Of a stretch of 64,000 bases of DNA, positions 25,847 to 33,674 are shown in pieces (the stretch's first letter is position 1; every line of letters begins with the position of its first letter). The position numbers and the translations under genes were made by a program. A model generated the notes under the pieces. The model made no database searches, was not told the origin of the DNA, and saw nothing but the letters and a program-made list of their open reading frames with translations. The DNA is from Rhodococcus sp. KRD162 (GTDB lineage: Bacteria; Actinomycetota; Actinomycetes; Mycobacteriales; Mycobacteriaceae): contig NZ_JABFAU010000013.1 of assembly GCF_017168335.1 (NCBI RefSeq), positions 602,172 to 666,171 of the forward strand. The letters are read 5' to 3'.

Positions 25847-25862
25847 TGTTTCCCGTGAAACA
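25847..25862. promoter_or_regulatory. parS-like ParB-binding site
   Basis: TGTTTCCCGTGAAACA differs from the widely conserved parS 16-mer TGTTTCACGTGAAACA at one position (seventh base). It is found about 38 kb from gyrA, within the origin-proximal zone where actinobacterial parS sites cluster. It overlaps the start of the alpha/beta hydrolase frame, so that gene's start codon lies inside or next to the site. Confidence 0.7.
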
Positions 25863-26709
25863 TCCACCGGGCCGGTTCGTCGAGGTAGACGGTCAGCGAT
25901 TGCATGTGTACGTCCGCGGCGACGGACCGCCGATCGTGTTGTGCGGCGGTCTCGGCAGCAATTGGTTCGACTGGCAGGACACCGTCGACGTTCTCGCCGC
26001 CGATCACCGCGTCGTCGTCCTCGACCGGCCCGGATTCGGACTCAGCGATCCGCTTCCCACCGGTGCCGCCCCCACGGTGCGCGGCGAAGCCGACCGCATC
26101 ATCGCAGTTCTCGACGAACTCGACATCACGGAAACAGCCGTCGTCGTCGGCCACTCGATTGCCGGTTTCTACACCGAAGCCGTCGCCCGGATGTACCCGT
26201 CGCGCATCCGAGGTGTGCTGCTCCTCGATTCCAGCGCCGACTCCGACCCCCGACGCATCATCCCGGCATCGGTGCGCGTCCGTGCGGCACACCTCATCTC
26301 CGCTGCGCTGAGTCGAACGGGCGTACAGCGACTCCTCGGACCACACGTGCGCAGGGTGCTCAACCAGGCGATCCCACCGAACGGCACACCGCAGGAGACA
26401 CTCGACTGGGTGGACGAAATCTACCGACGGCCCAGCTATCTCACCGCCGCGCTGGTCGAGGACCTGGTCTATCCGGATCTCGTCGACGAACTCGAGCGCA
26501 TCCGCACCCGATTCGAGCTCGACGTTCCCGTCACCGTTGCCGTCGCGCACACCGGCCGGCCATCGCCCTGGGGTGCCCGATGGATCCGAACCCAACGCAG
26601 ACTCGCCGACTACCTCCGAGCCGACTTCACCGTCGTCGCACCCGCACATCACCACGCCATGATCGACAAGCCCGCCGAGGTCGCAGCCCTCATCACCGAA
26701 CTGGTGTGA
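25855..26709 (+). CDS. alpha/beta hydrolase
   Basis: This hydrolase is about 284 aa. It has the oxyanion region GGLGSNWFDW, strand VVVLDRPGFGLS, nucleophile elbow VVVGHSIAGFY (Ser), and C-terminal His in VVAPAHHHAMIDKPAEV. A family Asp probably follows strand 6-7. A TTG at 25846 is an alternative start, and both lie at the parS-like site. The substrate is unknown, and the fold covers esterases, haloalkane dehalogenases and epoxide hydrolases. It precedes fabH by 100 bp on the same strand, with a small GC hairpin (26762-26777) between them, so the two may be separate transcripts. Confidence 0.85.
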   Translation: MKHPPGRFVEVDGQRLHVYVRGDGPPIVLCGGLGSNWFDWQDTVDVLAADHRVVVLDRPGFGLSDPLPTGAAPTVRGEADRIIAVLDELDITETAVVVGHSIAGFYTEAVARMYPSRIRGVLLLDSSADSDPRRIIPASVRVRAAHLISAALSRTGVQRLLGPHVRRVLNQAIPPNGTPQETLDWVDEIYRRPSYLTAALVEDLVYPDLVDELERIRTRFELDVPVTVAVAHTGRPSPWGARWIRTQRRLADYLRADFTVVAPAHHHAMIDKPAEVAALITELV

Positions 26710-26809
26710 GCTACTCGAATCGACGCACGTAACGTGTGTCACCGAGCCCGCAGCCCAAGACCCGAGCCGAAGCTCGGCGATGGCGCGGTAGCACGAGAGG
26801 AAATTGAAG

Positions 26810-27814
26810 ATGGGTGCGATCAGCACAACGCAAGGTCGACAGTCGAAGATGCTCGGTCTGGGCGTCCACCGTCCCGAACGGGTCGTGACCAACGACGAGA
26901 TCTGCGAGTTCATCGACTCCAGCGACGAATGGATTCAGTCGCGATCGGGCATCAAGAATCGGCGCTTCGCCGACCCCGAGGAAAACGTCGTGCAGATGTC
27001 GATCTCGGCAGGACGCAAAGCCATCGAGGCCAGCGGAATCACCGCCGACCAGGTCGACACCGTCATCGTGGCCACCTCGACACATCTCGAGCTGACCCCC
27101 CAAGCAGCCGCGAAAGTAGCGCACGGCCTCGGCACCAAAGGACCCGCCGCATTCGACATCTGCGCCGGATGCGCAGGCTTCTGCTACTCCCTGGCCGTCG
27201 CGTCGGACCTGGTCAAGGCCGGAACCTCGAAGTACGTACTGGTCATCGGAGCCGAGCAACTCAGCGTCACCACCGACCCCTACGACCGCACCACACGCTT
27301 CATCTTCGCCGACGGCGCAGGTGCCGTCGTCGTCGGACAGAGCGACGAGACCGAAATCGGACCTGCCGTATGGGGCTCGGACGGCTCGCAATCCGACGCG
27401 ATCGTGCAGACCATCGACTGGTACGACTACATCACCAAAGCCGACATGGAACGCCCCTGGATCCGGATGAACGGAATCTCCGTCTTCCGCTGGGCAGCGT
27501 TCGAAATGGGCAAGGCCGCGCAGAAGGTACTCGACGTCGCCGGAATCAAAGCAGACGAACTGCACGCCTTCATCCCCCACCAGGCGAACAGTCGCATCAC
27601 CGAACTACTCGCCAAGAGCCTCAACCTCGACGAGGAAACCCCCGTCGCCAACGACATAGCGGAAACCGGCAACACCTCGGCCGCATCGATCCCACTGGCA
27701 ATGGAAGAACTCCTGCGCACCGGCAAAGCACAAGCAGGAGATACGGCGCTGCTGCTCGCATTCGGAGCTGGACTGTCCTACGCCGGGCAGGTCGTCAAGC
27801 TCCCGAAGCTGTAA
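26810..27814 (+). CDS. beta-ketoacyl-ACP synthase III-like (FabH)
   Basis: This 334-aa thiolase-fold condensing enzyme has the catalytic triad visible: Cys in FDICAGCAGFCYSL, His in FIPHQANSRI and Asn in ETGNTSAASIPLAM. The C terminus LLLAFGAGLSYAGQVVKL is typical of KAS III. It would start fatty-acid or secondary-metabolite chains from acyl-CoA and malonyl-ACP. GAGAGG lies 9 nt before ATG MGAISTT. A TTG six bases earlier is too close to it. No other fatty-acid gene is adjacent, so the role (housekeeping or specialised) is open. Confidence 0.92.
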   Translation: MGAISTTQGRQSKMLGLGVHRPERVVTNDEICEFIDSSDEWIQSRSGIKNRRFADPEENVVQMSISAGRKAIEASGITADQVDTVIVATSTHLELTPQAAAKVAHGLGTKGPAAFDICAGCAGFCYSLAVASDLVKAGTSKYVLVIGAEQLSVTTDPYDRTTRFIFADGAGAVVVGQSDETEIGPAVWGSDGSQSDAIVQTIDWYDYITKADMERPWIRMNGISVFRWAAFEMGKAAQKVLDVAGIKADELHAFIPHQANSRITELLAKSLNLDEETPVANDIAETGNTSAASIPLAMEELLRTGKAQAGDTALLLAFGAGLSYAGQVVKLPKL

Positions 27815-27873
27815 GTAGCTGGTTCACGCCTGACCCGCTCGCACGTCGACGCATGCGCCCGGAGCCCCCAGTG

Positions 27874-27929
27874 CACTCGATGTGACATCTAGTGGCCTTT
27901 TCGGCAGTCAATGTCACATCGAGTGGACT
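27874..27929 (+). repeat. 56-bp double-palindrome intergenic element, copy 5
   Basis: Palindrome centres lie at 27884 and 27915, 31 bp apart. Outer arms CACTCGATGTGACAT and ATGTCACATCGAGTG are perfectly complementary over 15 bp. It lies between fabH and the PPOX gene, ending 47 bp before that gene's -10 element. Confidence 0.92.
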
Positions 27930-27976
27930 CGGGGGCAGGTGTCGGCGGAATCGCGGCCAATACTGCGGCCGAGTCG

Positions 27977-27982
27977 TAGGGT
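27977..27982 (+). promoter_or_regulatory. -10 element of the 27989 PPOX gene
   Basis: TAGGGT (TANNNT) lies exactly at -12 to -7 from ATG 27989, indicating a leaderless transcript independent of fabH. Confidence 0.48.
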
Positions 27983-27988
27983 TGTCGT

Positions 27989-28390
27989 ATGCCGAAGCCC
28001 CCGTTACCCGATGCTGCTGTCGAGTTGTTGAAGAAGGCGAATCCCGCAGTCATGGCTGTGGTTCGTGCTGATGGAACGCCGATCACTGCACCTACCTGGT
28101 ATTTGTGGGAGGGCGGGCAGATAGTGCTCAATTTCGATGCGTCGCGCAAGCGCCTCGAGCACATTCGGGCGAATCCGAAGGTGTCGATTTCGGTGTTGGA
28201 CGAGGCTAGTTGGTACACGCATGTGACGGTGCACGGCTCGATCGAGTTGCGCGACGACCCGGATTTGGTGGACATCGATCGCATTTCGACGCATTACACG
28301 GGCCATCCGTATCCGGTTCGGGATCAGCCGCGCGTGACCGGGTATGTGACTGTGGATGCGTATGTCGGCTGGGGCAAGCTCGGCTCGTAG
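27989..28390 (+). CDS. PPOX-class F420-type oxidoreductase
   Basis: This 133-aa split-barrel protein reads LLKKANPAVMAVVRADGTPITAPTWYLWEGGQIVLNFDASRKRLEHIRANPKVSISVL, then WYTHVTVHGSIELRDD and ITGY-like VTGYVTVDAYVGWG. This pattern is typical of TIGR03618 F420-dependent-type enzymes. It has a leaderless promoter and a 56-bp repeat just upstream. It is the third PPOX-type protein in the window, and each borders a repeat copy. The natural substrate is unknown. Confidence 0.87.
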   Translation: MPKPPLPDAAVELLKKANPAVMAVVRADGTPITAPTWYLWEGGQIVLNFDASRKRLEHIRANPKVSISVLDEASWYTHVTVHGSIELRDDPDLVDIDRISTHYTGHPYPVRDQPRVTGYVTVDAYVGWGKLGS

Positions 28391-28441
28391 GGTCGGGGTT
28401 CAACTCTTGCAGGGGCTGTCTCGAGGTGTCAGACTCCCGCA

Positions 28442-28879
28442 ATGGTGAATCCGCAGGGCGAGGGCAGCGATCAGTTCGGCGAATCCGACAAGGGGCAGCC
28501 GTACGAGGGACAGCAGCAGTATCCCCAGTACCAGAACCCGCAATACCAAAACCCGCAATACCAAAACCCCCAGTACCAGAATCCCCAGTATCCCTATGCG
28601 GGTGCGGGCTACCAGGCACCGACGCCCACCAATACGTTGGCGATCGTCTCGCTGGTGTTGGCCATTCTGGGGTTGACGTTCCTGCCGCTGCTCGCATCGA
28701 TTTGTGCGGTGGTGTGCGGCCATATCTCACGTGGTCAGATCAAACGCACCGGTGAAGGCGGGTCCGGCCTTGCGACGGCGGGCCTCGTCATCGGTTACGT
28801 GTCGATCGCGCTGTTCGTCATCATCGTGGCTGGGATCATTCTGTTCGCAGTTGCGGCCTCGACGTCATCGACCTACTGA
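28442..28879 (+). CDS. DUF4190-domain membrane protein with QNPQY repeats
   Basis: This 145-aa protein has residues 1-60 that are hydrophilic and Gln/Tyr/Pro-rich, with about five copies of QNPQY encoded by a 15-bp tandem repeat (28530-28590). A DUF4190 module follows: two TM helices (LAIVSLVLAILGLTFLPLLASICAVVCGHISRGQI and LATAGLVIGYVSIALFVIIVAGIILFAV) around GHISRGQIKRTGEGGSGLA. Such proteins are small membrane proteins of unknown function in actinobacteria, and the disordered tail is probably cytoplasmic. The stop lies inside a 10-bp tandem repeat shared with the convergent MFS gene. Confidence 0.82.
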   Translation: MVNPQGEGSDQFGESDKGQPYEGQQQYPQYQNPQYQNPQYQNPQYQNPQYPYAGAGYQAPTPTNTLAIVSLVLAILGLTFLPLLASICAVVCGHISRGQIKRTGEGGSGLATAGLVIGYVSIALFVIIVAGIILFAVAASTSSTY

Positions 28880-28922
28880 GACCTACCGAGACCTACCGAG
28901 ACCTACTGAGACCTACGGAGAC
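28873..28922. repeat. tandem repeat, five 10-bp units
   Basis: Five consecutive units of CTAC(T/C/G)GAGAC sit at the convergent junction of the DUF4190 and MFS genes. They supply the DUF4190 stop codon and the last residues of the MFS protein. Unit number is likely to vary between strains. Confidence 0.85.
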
Positions 28923-30134
28923 GGGTTGCGCAAGGCGGTCTTTCAGGCACATCGCCCACACGCCCGAGGTCACGGCCAATGCGATGACGAACAGTGCCAG
29001 TGCGTTCCATCCCAGTGTCTGGAAGACGACTCCGCCGATCCAGCCGACGACGGACGAGCCGCCGTAGTAGAACAGGTTGTACAGCGAGGTCGCCTGGGCA
29101 CGGCCGTGGACGGCGCGTTGACCCGTCCATCCCGATGCAATGGCGTGGGCGGCAAAGAATCCCATGGTGAGGACCACCAGGCCGATCAGGATGACGGCGA
29201 GGTTCGCCGCCATGGTCAACGCGACTCCGGCGATCATCGTTGCGGTTGATCCGGCGAGCACCACCGACCTCCCGTGCTTGGTCGCCAGCTTGCCTGCAAT
29301 GCGTGACGAGGCAGTACCGCTGAGGTATGCCACGAAGATCATGCTGATCAGCGATTGTGGGAGTCCGAAGGGCACCGCTTCCAAACGGAATCCGAGGAAG
29401 TTGTAGATGGCGACGAATCCGCCCATCAGGAGGAAGGCCTGGCCGTACAGGGCAGCCATTCCCGGTTCTCGTAGGTTCACCCACAGTCGTCCTGGTAGCT
29501 CACGGATCTCGCTGTGCACGAGCGCCGTTCGCGGCTTCGGGGCCAGCCACACGAACAGGGCCGCTGCCAGTGCCGCGATCATCGACACCGTCAAGGTGCC
29601 GATGCGCCAATTGGTGTACTCGGCAACGGGTCCGGCGACGATGCGGCCCAGCAGACCGCCCAGCGTCGTGCCGGACACGTACGTCGCTGCGGCAACGGCG
29701 GTGTGATTGCGGTTCACTTCTTCACTGAGGTAGGCCATTGCGATGGCCGGGAGTCCGCCCATGGCAGCACCTTCGAGGAACCGCACTGCCAGCAGCACCT
29801 CGAACGAGGGGGCGAGCGGCAACAGTAGACCCAGCGTCGTCGCAGTGAGAATCGAGATGGTCATCGCTCGGACGCGACCGATGCGGTCCGCTGCGACCGA
29901 CCACGGAATGACCGACACCGCAACTCCGACGGTCCCGAGACCGACGGTCAGCGAGGACTGCGAGGGCGTGATGTCGAGATCGGCGGCGATCAGCGGCAGG
30001 ATTCCCTGCACCGAGTACAGCTGCGCGAATGTTGCGATCCCGGCGAACAACAGAGCCAGTACGAGGCGTCGGTACTGACTCGATCCCCGCGGATGCCCCT
30101 CCCATGGGAGAACGGCCGGCTGCGTCGAAGTCAC
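28893..30134 (-). CDS. MFS transporter, DHA1 family
   Basis: This 12-TM protein is about 413 aa and starts at GTG VTSTQPAVLPW. It has FAQLYSVQGILPLIAADLDITPSQSSLTVGLGTVGVAVSVIPWSVAADRIGRVRAM (motif A region) and GLLGRIVAGPVAEYTNWRIG, typical of YnfM/CynX-like exporters. The N terminus could begin earlier (ATG 30188), but that part overlaps the LysR promoter. It is divergent from a LysR gene that probably controls it. Its last codons lie in a 10-bp tandem repeat. The substrate is unknown. Confidence 0.86.
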   Translation of the reverse strand: MTSTQPAVLPWEGHPRGSSQYRRLVLALLFAGIATFAQLYSVQGILPLIAADLDITPSQSSLTVGLGTVGVAVSVIPWSVAADRIGRVRAMTISILTATTLGLLLPLAPSFEVLLAVRFLEGAAMGGLPAIAMAYLSEEVNRNHTAVAAATYVSGTTLGGLLGRIVAGPVAEYTNWRIGTLTVSMIAALAAALFVWLAPKPRTALVHSEIRELPGRLWVNLREPGMAALYGQAFLLMGGFVAIYNFLGFRLEAVPFGLPQSLISMIFVAYLSGTASSRIAGKLATKHGRSVVLAGSTATMIAGVALTMAANLAVILIGLVVLTMGFFAAHAIASGWTGQRAVHGRAQATSLYNLFYYGGSSVVGWIGGVVFQTLGWNALALFVIALAVTSGVWAMCLKDRLAQPVSVGLSRSR

Positions 30135-30159
30135 ACGGATTACGTTAGGAGGGCTCACA

Positions 30160-30174
30160 GCATTCGTCCAATGC
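30160..30174. promoter_or_regulatory. candidate LysR binding site
   Basis: GCATT-CGTCC-AATGC is an inverted repeat of 5 bp with a 5-bp spacer in the divergent gap between the MFS and LysR genes. It is about 31 bp upstream of the LysR -10 element. This position suits a LysR activator/autorepressor, but the site is short. Confidence 0.4.
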
Positions 30175-30204
30175 ATGAGACGGTGCAAATCAATGCCTCA
30201 GCGG

Positions 30205-30210
30205 TATGAT
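30205..30210 (+). promoter_or_regulatory. -10 element of the LysR-family gene
   Basis: TATGAT, close to consensus TATAAT, lies exactly at -12 to -7 from ATG 30217. This decides that start against an in-frame ATG 42 bases upstream. Confidence 0.6.
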
Positions 30211-30216
30211 TCGGGG

Positions 30217-31128
30217 ATGCGTGAGGAGACCACTGATCTGCTTCCTCTGCTGCCGACTCTCGTGGCGGTGGCCGACACCGAACACATCACCGACGCCGCC
30301 CACGTACTGGGCATGCCGCAGCCCACCGTCAGTCGTCAGATGGCGCGTGCATCGGCGATCCTCGGCGTCGAACTGATGGAACGACGCGGCCGCGGCATCG
30401 TCCTCACCAGCACCGGTCGAGTACTCATCCCGTACCTGCAGCGAGCGCTGAGCGATATAGATGCCGGTATCGACGCCATCACCGAGCACGACGCCCGTGC
30501 CAGGGGTCGCATCGCCGTGGCGTTTCAGAACACCTTGGGCGAGGACGTCGTTCCCACGCTGATTCGCCAGTTCCGCGTCGACCATCCGGCCGTGACATTC
30601 GATCTGGACCAGGGCGCACGCGCCCGCTGTCTGAACCGCCTCGCGGACGGAACGTCGGACTTGGCGTTCGTCTCGCTCAGCGCCGAACACACCGACGACA
30701 ACTCGTTCCAGCTCTACGACGAGAGGCTGATGTTGGTCGTCCCGGCCGACCATCGCCTGGCCTCGCGTAGATCGGTCGATCTCGCCGACACCGTCGACGA
30801 GAACTACATCGCGATGGGCCACGGCTTCGGGATGCGGTCGATCTGCGACGAGCTGTGGGCCGCCGCCGGCTTCACCCCGCGCATCGCGTTCGAGGGCCAG
30901 GACACCCACACCGTGCGCGGGCTCGTCGGTGCCGGCCTCGGGATCTCCATCCTGCCGCGGATCCGCGCGCACGGCGGCGACGGCGGAACCGTCGACATCG
31001 GGCTCACCCAGCCCGCTGCCCGGCGACGCATCGGAATGGTGTGGAACCCGCGAGCCGATTCGCCGCGTCAGGTTGCGGCGTTCCGGTCGATGGTTCAGCG
31101 CAGCGGTCGAACACTCGTGATTAGGTGA
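30217..31128 (+). CDS. LysR-family transcriptional regulator
   Basis: This 303-aa protein has an N-terminal winged HTH (LLPTLVAVADTEHITDAAHVLGMPQPTVSRQMARASAILGVELMERRGRGIVLTSTG), then the two-lobe effector domain beginning GRIAVAFQNTLGEDVVPTLIRQFR. It is leaderless by promoter geometry. It is divergent from an MFS exporter, a pairing common for LysR-controlled efflux. The phosphatase gene downstream starts 5 bp after it and may be co-transcribed. Confidence 0.9.
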   Translation: MREETTDLLPLLPTLVAVADTEHITDAAHVLGMPQPTVSRQMARASAILGVELMERRGRGIVLTSTGRVLIPYLQRALSDIDAGIDAITEHDARARGRIAVAFQNTLGEDVVPTLIRQFRVDHPAVTFDLDQGARARCLNRLADGTSDLAFVSLSAEHTDDNSFQLYDERLMLVVPADHRLASRRSVDLADTVDENYIAMGHGFGMRSICDELWAAAGFTPRIAFEGQDTHTVRGLVGAGLGISILPRIRAHGGDGGTVDIGLTQPAARRRIGMVWNPRADSPRQVAAFRSMVQRSGRTLVIR

Positions 31129-31132
31129 GTCG

Positions 31133-31747
31133 ATGCAACTGGTTCTGGTGCGGCACGCGCTGCCGCAACGATCGGAGACCTCCGCCAACCCCGCTCTCTC
31201 CGAACTCGGCGTCGAGCAATCGTTGCGGGTACCCGCCGCGATGGCCCGGTTCCCGATCTCCCGGGTCGTTGCGAGTTCGCAGTTGCGCGCCCTCGAGACC
31301 GCGCAACCACTGGCCGAGCGGCTCGGCGTGCAGATCGAGCCGGACGACCGCTTGACCGAATACGATCGCGATTTCGGTGGCTACGTGCCCATCGAGGCGG
31401 CCAAGACCGAATTCCGTGCAGCCTTCGATCGCATCAAGGCCGGGCATCTTCCCGACCAGGTCGACGAGCAGGCCTTTCGCCGACGCGTCCTGGCGGGTGT
31501 CAGCGATATCGTGTCGTCGAGCGCGCACTCCGACTCCGTCGCACTCTTCGCCCACGGCGGCGTCATCAACATCGTGCTGCAGGATATTTTGCAGACTCCG
31601 AAGGTGCTGGGGTTTCCGATCGACTACTGCTCGGTGACGCGCGTCCTGTTCTCCCGAAGCGGCGCGAGATCGGTCTCCTCGGTGAACGAGACCGAGCATG
31701 TATGGGACCTGCTTCCCCGCAACCGACAATCCACAGAGACCTCTTAA
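31133..31747 (+). CDS. histidine phosphatase superfamily protein
   Basis: This 204-aa phosphoglycerate-mutase-like enzyme has an N-terminal LVLVRHALPQ (RH motif, phospho-acceptor His), SSQLRALETAQPLAERLG and an LFAHGGVINI second-His motif. The acidic TEYDRDFGGYVP loop suits a broad phosphatase rather than glycolytic mutase. Spacing of 4 bp after the LysR stop suggests co-transcription. The substrate is not deducible. Confidence 0.88.
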   Translation: MQLVLVRHALPQRSETSANPALSELGVEQSLRVPAAMARFPISRVVASSQLRALETAQPLAERLGVQIEPDDRLTEYDRDFGGYVPIEAAKTEFRAAFDRIKAGHLPDQVDEQAFRRRVLAGVSDIVSSSAHSDSVALFAHGGVINIVLQDILQTPKVLGFPIDYCSVTRVLFSRSGARSVSSVNETEHVWDLLPRNRQSTETS

Positions 31748-31834
31748 ATTCCCAGCTCAGCGCGGTCGAACACGGCGTTCACGGTCGTCCGTCGGTCGGC
31801 CGAGGGTCCCGGGCCAGATAGCCTCGAACTCATC

Positions 31835-33346
31835 ATGGGTGAATTGCGTATCTTCCGACGTCCTGCCGTTGCTCTCACCGCATTGGCGTTTCCTCTGGTA
31901 GCGGTGGGTGCATTCGCGCTCGGCACCGGCTACGACCTCGGCGCAGAGCCCGCCACGGAGACCACAACCGTGGTAGCGGACACCGACCAGGCACCGGCCT
32001 CCGACCAGCCGACGGCAGATCCGCTCGCGAAGGCCCGCAGCAGCCTCAACAGCGCATCGCTTCCCATCACGTTCCTCTCCAGTGGCATCGGCCAGCTGAC
32101 CGACGGCGGAACGCAGCTCAACGACGGCGTCGGGCAGCTCGCCGACGGCATCAGCCAGGCTCACGACGGCACGATCCAACTCGCCGACGGCTTCGGGCAG
32201 TACCGGGACGGGATCGGTGAGCTCGGCGACGGTGCATCACAGATCAGTGGTGGTGTCGACCAGGTGGTCGACCAGCTCGCCGGATTCGGTGCCCTGCAGG
32301 CCGACTTCACCGCGAAACTGGCCGCAACCGCTGATCAGGTCGACCGCTTCCCGCACCCGGGTTCCGACGCGATCTCCGGTGAAATCCGCGGGGTGATCGA
32401 CACCCTGAACACGCAGGCCTTCGGACCCGACACGCTCGCGCAGCTGCAGACCCTCAAGGACGGTGCTCGGCAGCTCTCCGGAGAGCTCAACGACCCGAAC
32501 AGTCAATTCCTCGGTGCCACCTCCCAGCTCGGCGACGCCACGGTGCAGTTGCGCGACGGACTCGGTCAACTCGACGACGGCGGACAGCAGCTCAAGGCGG
32601 GTACCGATCAGCTCGTGACGGCGGTCGGGCCGGTCGAGGGGATCGTCAGCGGGATCGCCACCAACGTGCGCGACGCCTCCGCAGCCCTCCCGCCGGGCAC
32701 CGCCGCCGCAGCTACGGACGGGACGACGTCCGCTCAGAGCACCGCGACCACCTCGACGTCCACCGGTACCGGGGCCACCCCGTACCTGATCGCGGCCCTG
32801 GTGGCACTCGGTGCCCTCGGCTGCGTCAGCCTGGTGCGGGTGCTCGGCCGGGACAGCACGCCGCGATGGCTCGCCATCGGAGCAGCCGTGGCCGCAGTGG
32901 GCATCAGCGCCGCCCTCGCGTTCGCGTTCGCCACCGAAGCCGCCATCGGGCCGGTGCTCGGAGCAGGTGCGTTCTTGGTCGTCTCCGCCGCTGCGTATCT
33001 CGCCGCTGCAGGGGCGATTCAACGTGTTCTCGGTGCCGTCGTCGGCCAGATCGTCAATATCGTTGCTCTGGCGGTGCAGGTCGTCGTCTGCGGCTTCGCG
33101 TACGCCTCGACCGCGTCGATCTGGGGCGATCTCGCCGCATTCATGCCGATGAGCTACACCGCGGCCGGTGCCCGCATCATCGCGTCGGGCGAGATGAGCG
33201 GGACCGGCTGGCTCGCGATCGGTGCCACTGTCGCCTTGTTGGCCGTCTCGGCACTGGTGTACGCGAGTGCGCGGGGCGACTCAGCCGACGGGCCGGAGCG
33301 GGTGGATAGCGGGCGCGGCCGCGAGATGGGCACCGAACTCGCTTAG
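31835..33346 (+). CDS. YhgE/Pip-like membrane protein with heptad DGxxQL repeats
   Basis: This 503-aa protein has one N-terminal TM (LTALAFPLVAVGAFALGTGY) and then a long exported segment with about ten L-x-DG-x-x-QL heptads (GIGQLTDGGTQLNDGVGQLADG...). About five C-terminal TM segments follow (residues 320-480). The TM-helical repeat-TM plan is that of YhgE/Pip phage-infection-protein relatives and SMC-like exporter-associated proteins. It is shorter than most YhgE proteins. The exported helix probably forms a long coiled coil. The 3' end overlaps the convergent monooxygenase gene by 66 bp. Confidence 0.8.
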   Translation: MGELRIFRRPAVALTALAFPLVAVGAFALGTGYDLGAEPATETTTVVADTDQAPASDQPTADPLAKARSSLNSASLPITFLSSGIGQLTDGGTQLNDGVGQLADGISQAHDGTIQLADGFGQYRDGIGELGDGASQISGGVDQVVDQLAGFGALQADFTAKLAATADQVDRFPHPGSDAISGEIRGVIDTLNTQAFGPDTLAQLQTLKDGARQLSGELNDPNSQFLGATSQLGDATVQLRDGLGQLDDGGQQLKAGTDQLVTAVGPVEGIVSGIATNVRDASAALPPGTAAAATDGTTSAQSTATTSTSTGTGATPYLIAALVALGALGCVSLVRVLGRDSTPRWLAIGAAVAAVGISAALAFAFATEAAIGPVLGAGAFLVVSAAAYLAAAGAIQRVLGAVVGQIVNIVALAVQVVVCGFAYASTASIWGDLAAFMPMSYTAAGARIIASGEMSGTGWLAIGATVALLAVSALVYASARGDSADGPERVDSGRGREMGTELA

Positions 33347-33577
33347 CGCCTTCTGCAGATGCGGAGTCTGCATGTGTGCATCGAGGTCCTCCTGCGACTT
33401 CCAGACCTCGATGGTGATGAAGGTGCCCGGTTCGACTGCGGATTCGAACAGCTTGTAGGAGACGTTTCCGTCTTCCTTCCGTGATTCGGCGACCAAGGCG
33501 GACAATCCGTCCCGCACGGCGTCCACGGCGTCGGGCTTGGCGGTGATCGTCGCGACTACCTCGAGATCGTTGCTCAT
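33281..33577 (-). CDS. antibiotic-biosynthesis-monooxygenase (ABM) family protein, quinol monooxygenase-like
   Basis: This 98-aa ferredoxin-like-fold protein (VVATITAKPDAVDAVRDGLSALVAESRKEDGNVSYKLFES, TFITIEVWKSQEDLDAHMQTPHLQKAL) has the ABM signature of YgiN-type enzymes that oxidise quinols without cofactor, or detoxify. The start is ATG MSNDLEV after AAGGAACC. The final 66 bp overlap the convergent membrane-protein gene, which is unusual and tight. The substrate is unknown. Confidence 0.88.
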   Translation of the reverse strand: MSNDLEVVATITAKPDAVDAVRDGLSALVAESRKEDGNVSYKLFESAVEPGTFITIEVWKSQEDLDAHMQTPHLQKALSEFGAHLAAAPAIHPLRPVG

Positions 33578-33674
33578 GATGAGTTGGTTCCTTCGTTCGG
33601 CGAGACACACTGTCCTCACCGAACGTACTCCCGCGCCACCTAAGCTGAGGTGACTACGCGGAAGGGAAGCAACA

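Noticed and set aside
28490..28600. Possible CRISPR-like array (15-bp periodicity)
   Set aside because: The units are contiguous with no unique spacers and encode in-frame QNPQY repeats of the DUF4190 protein.
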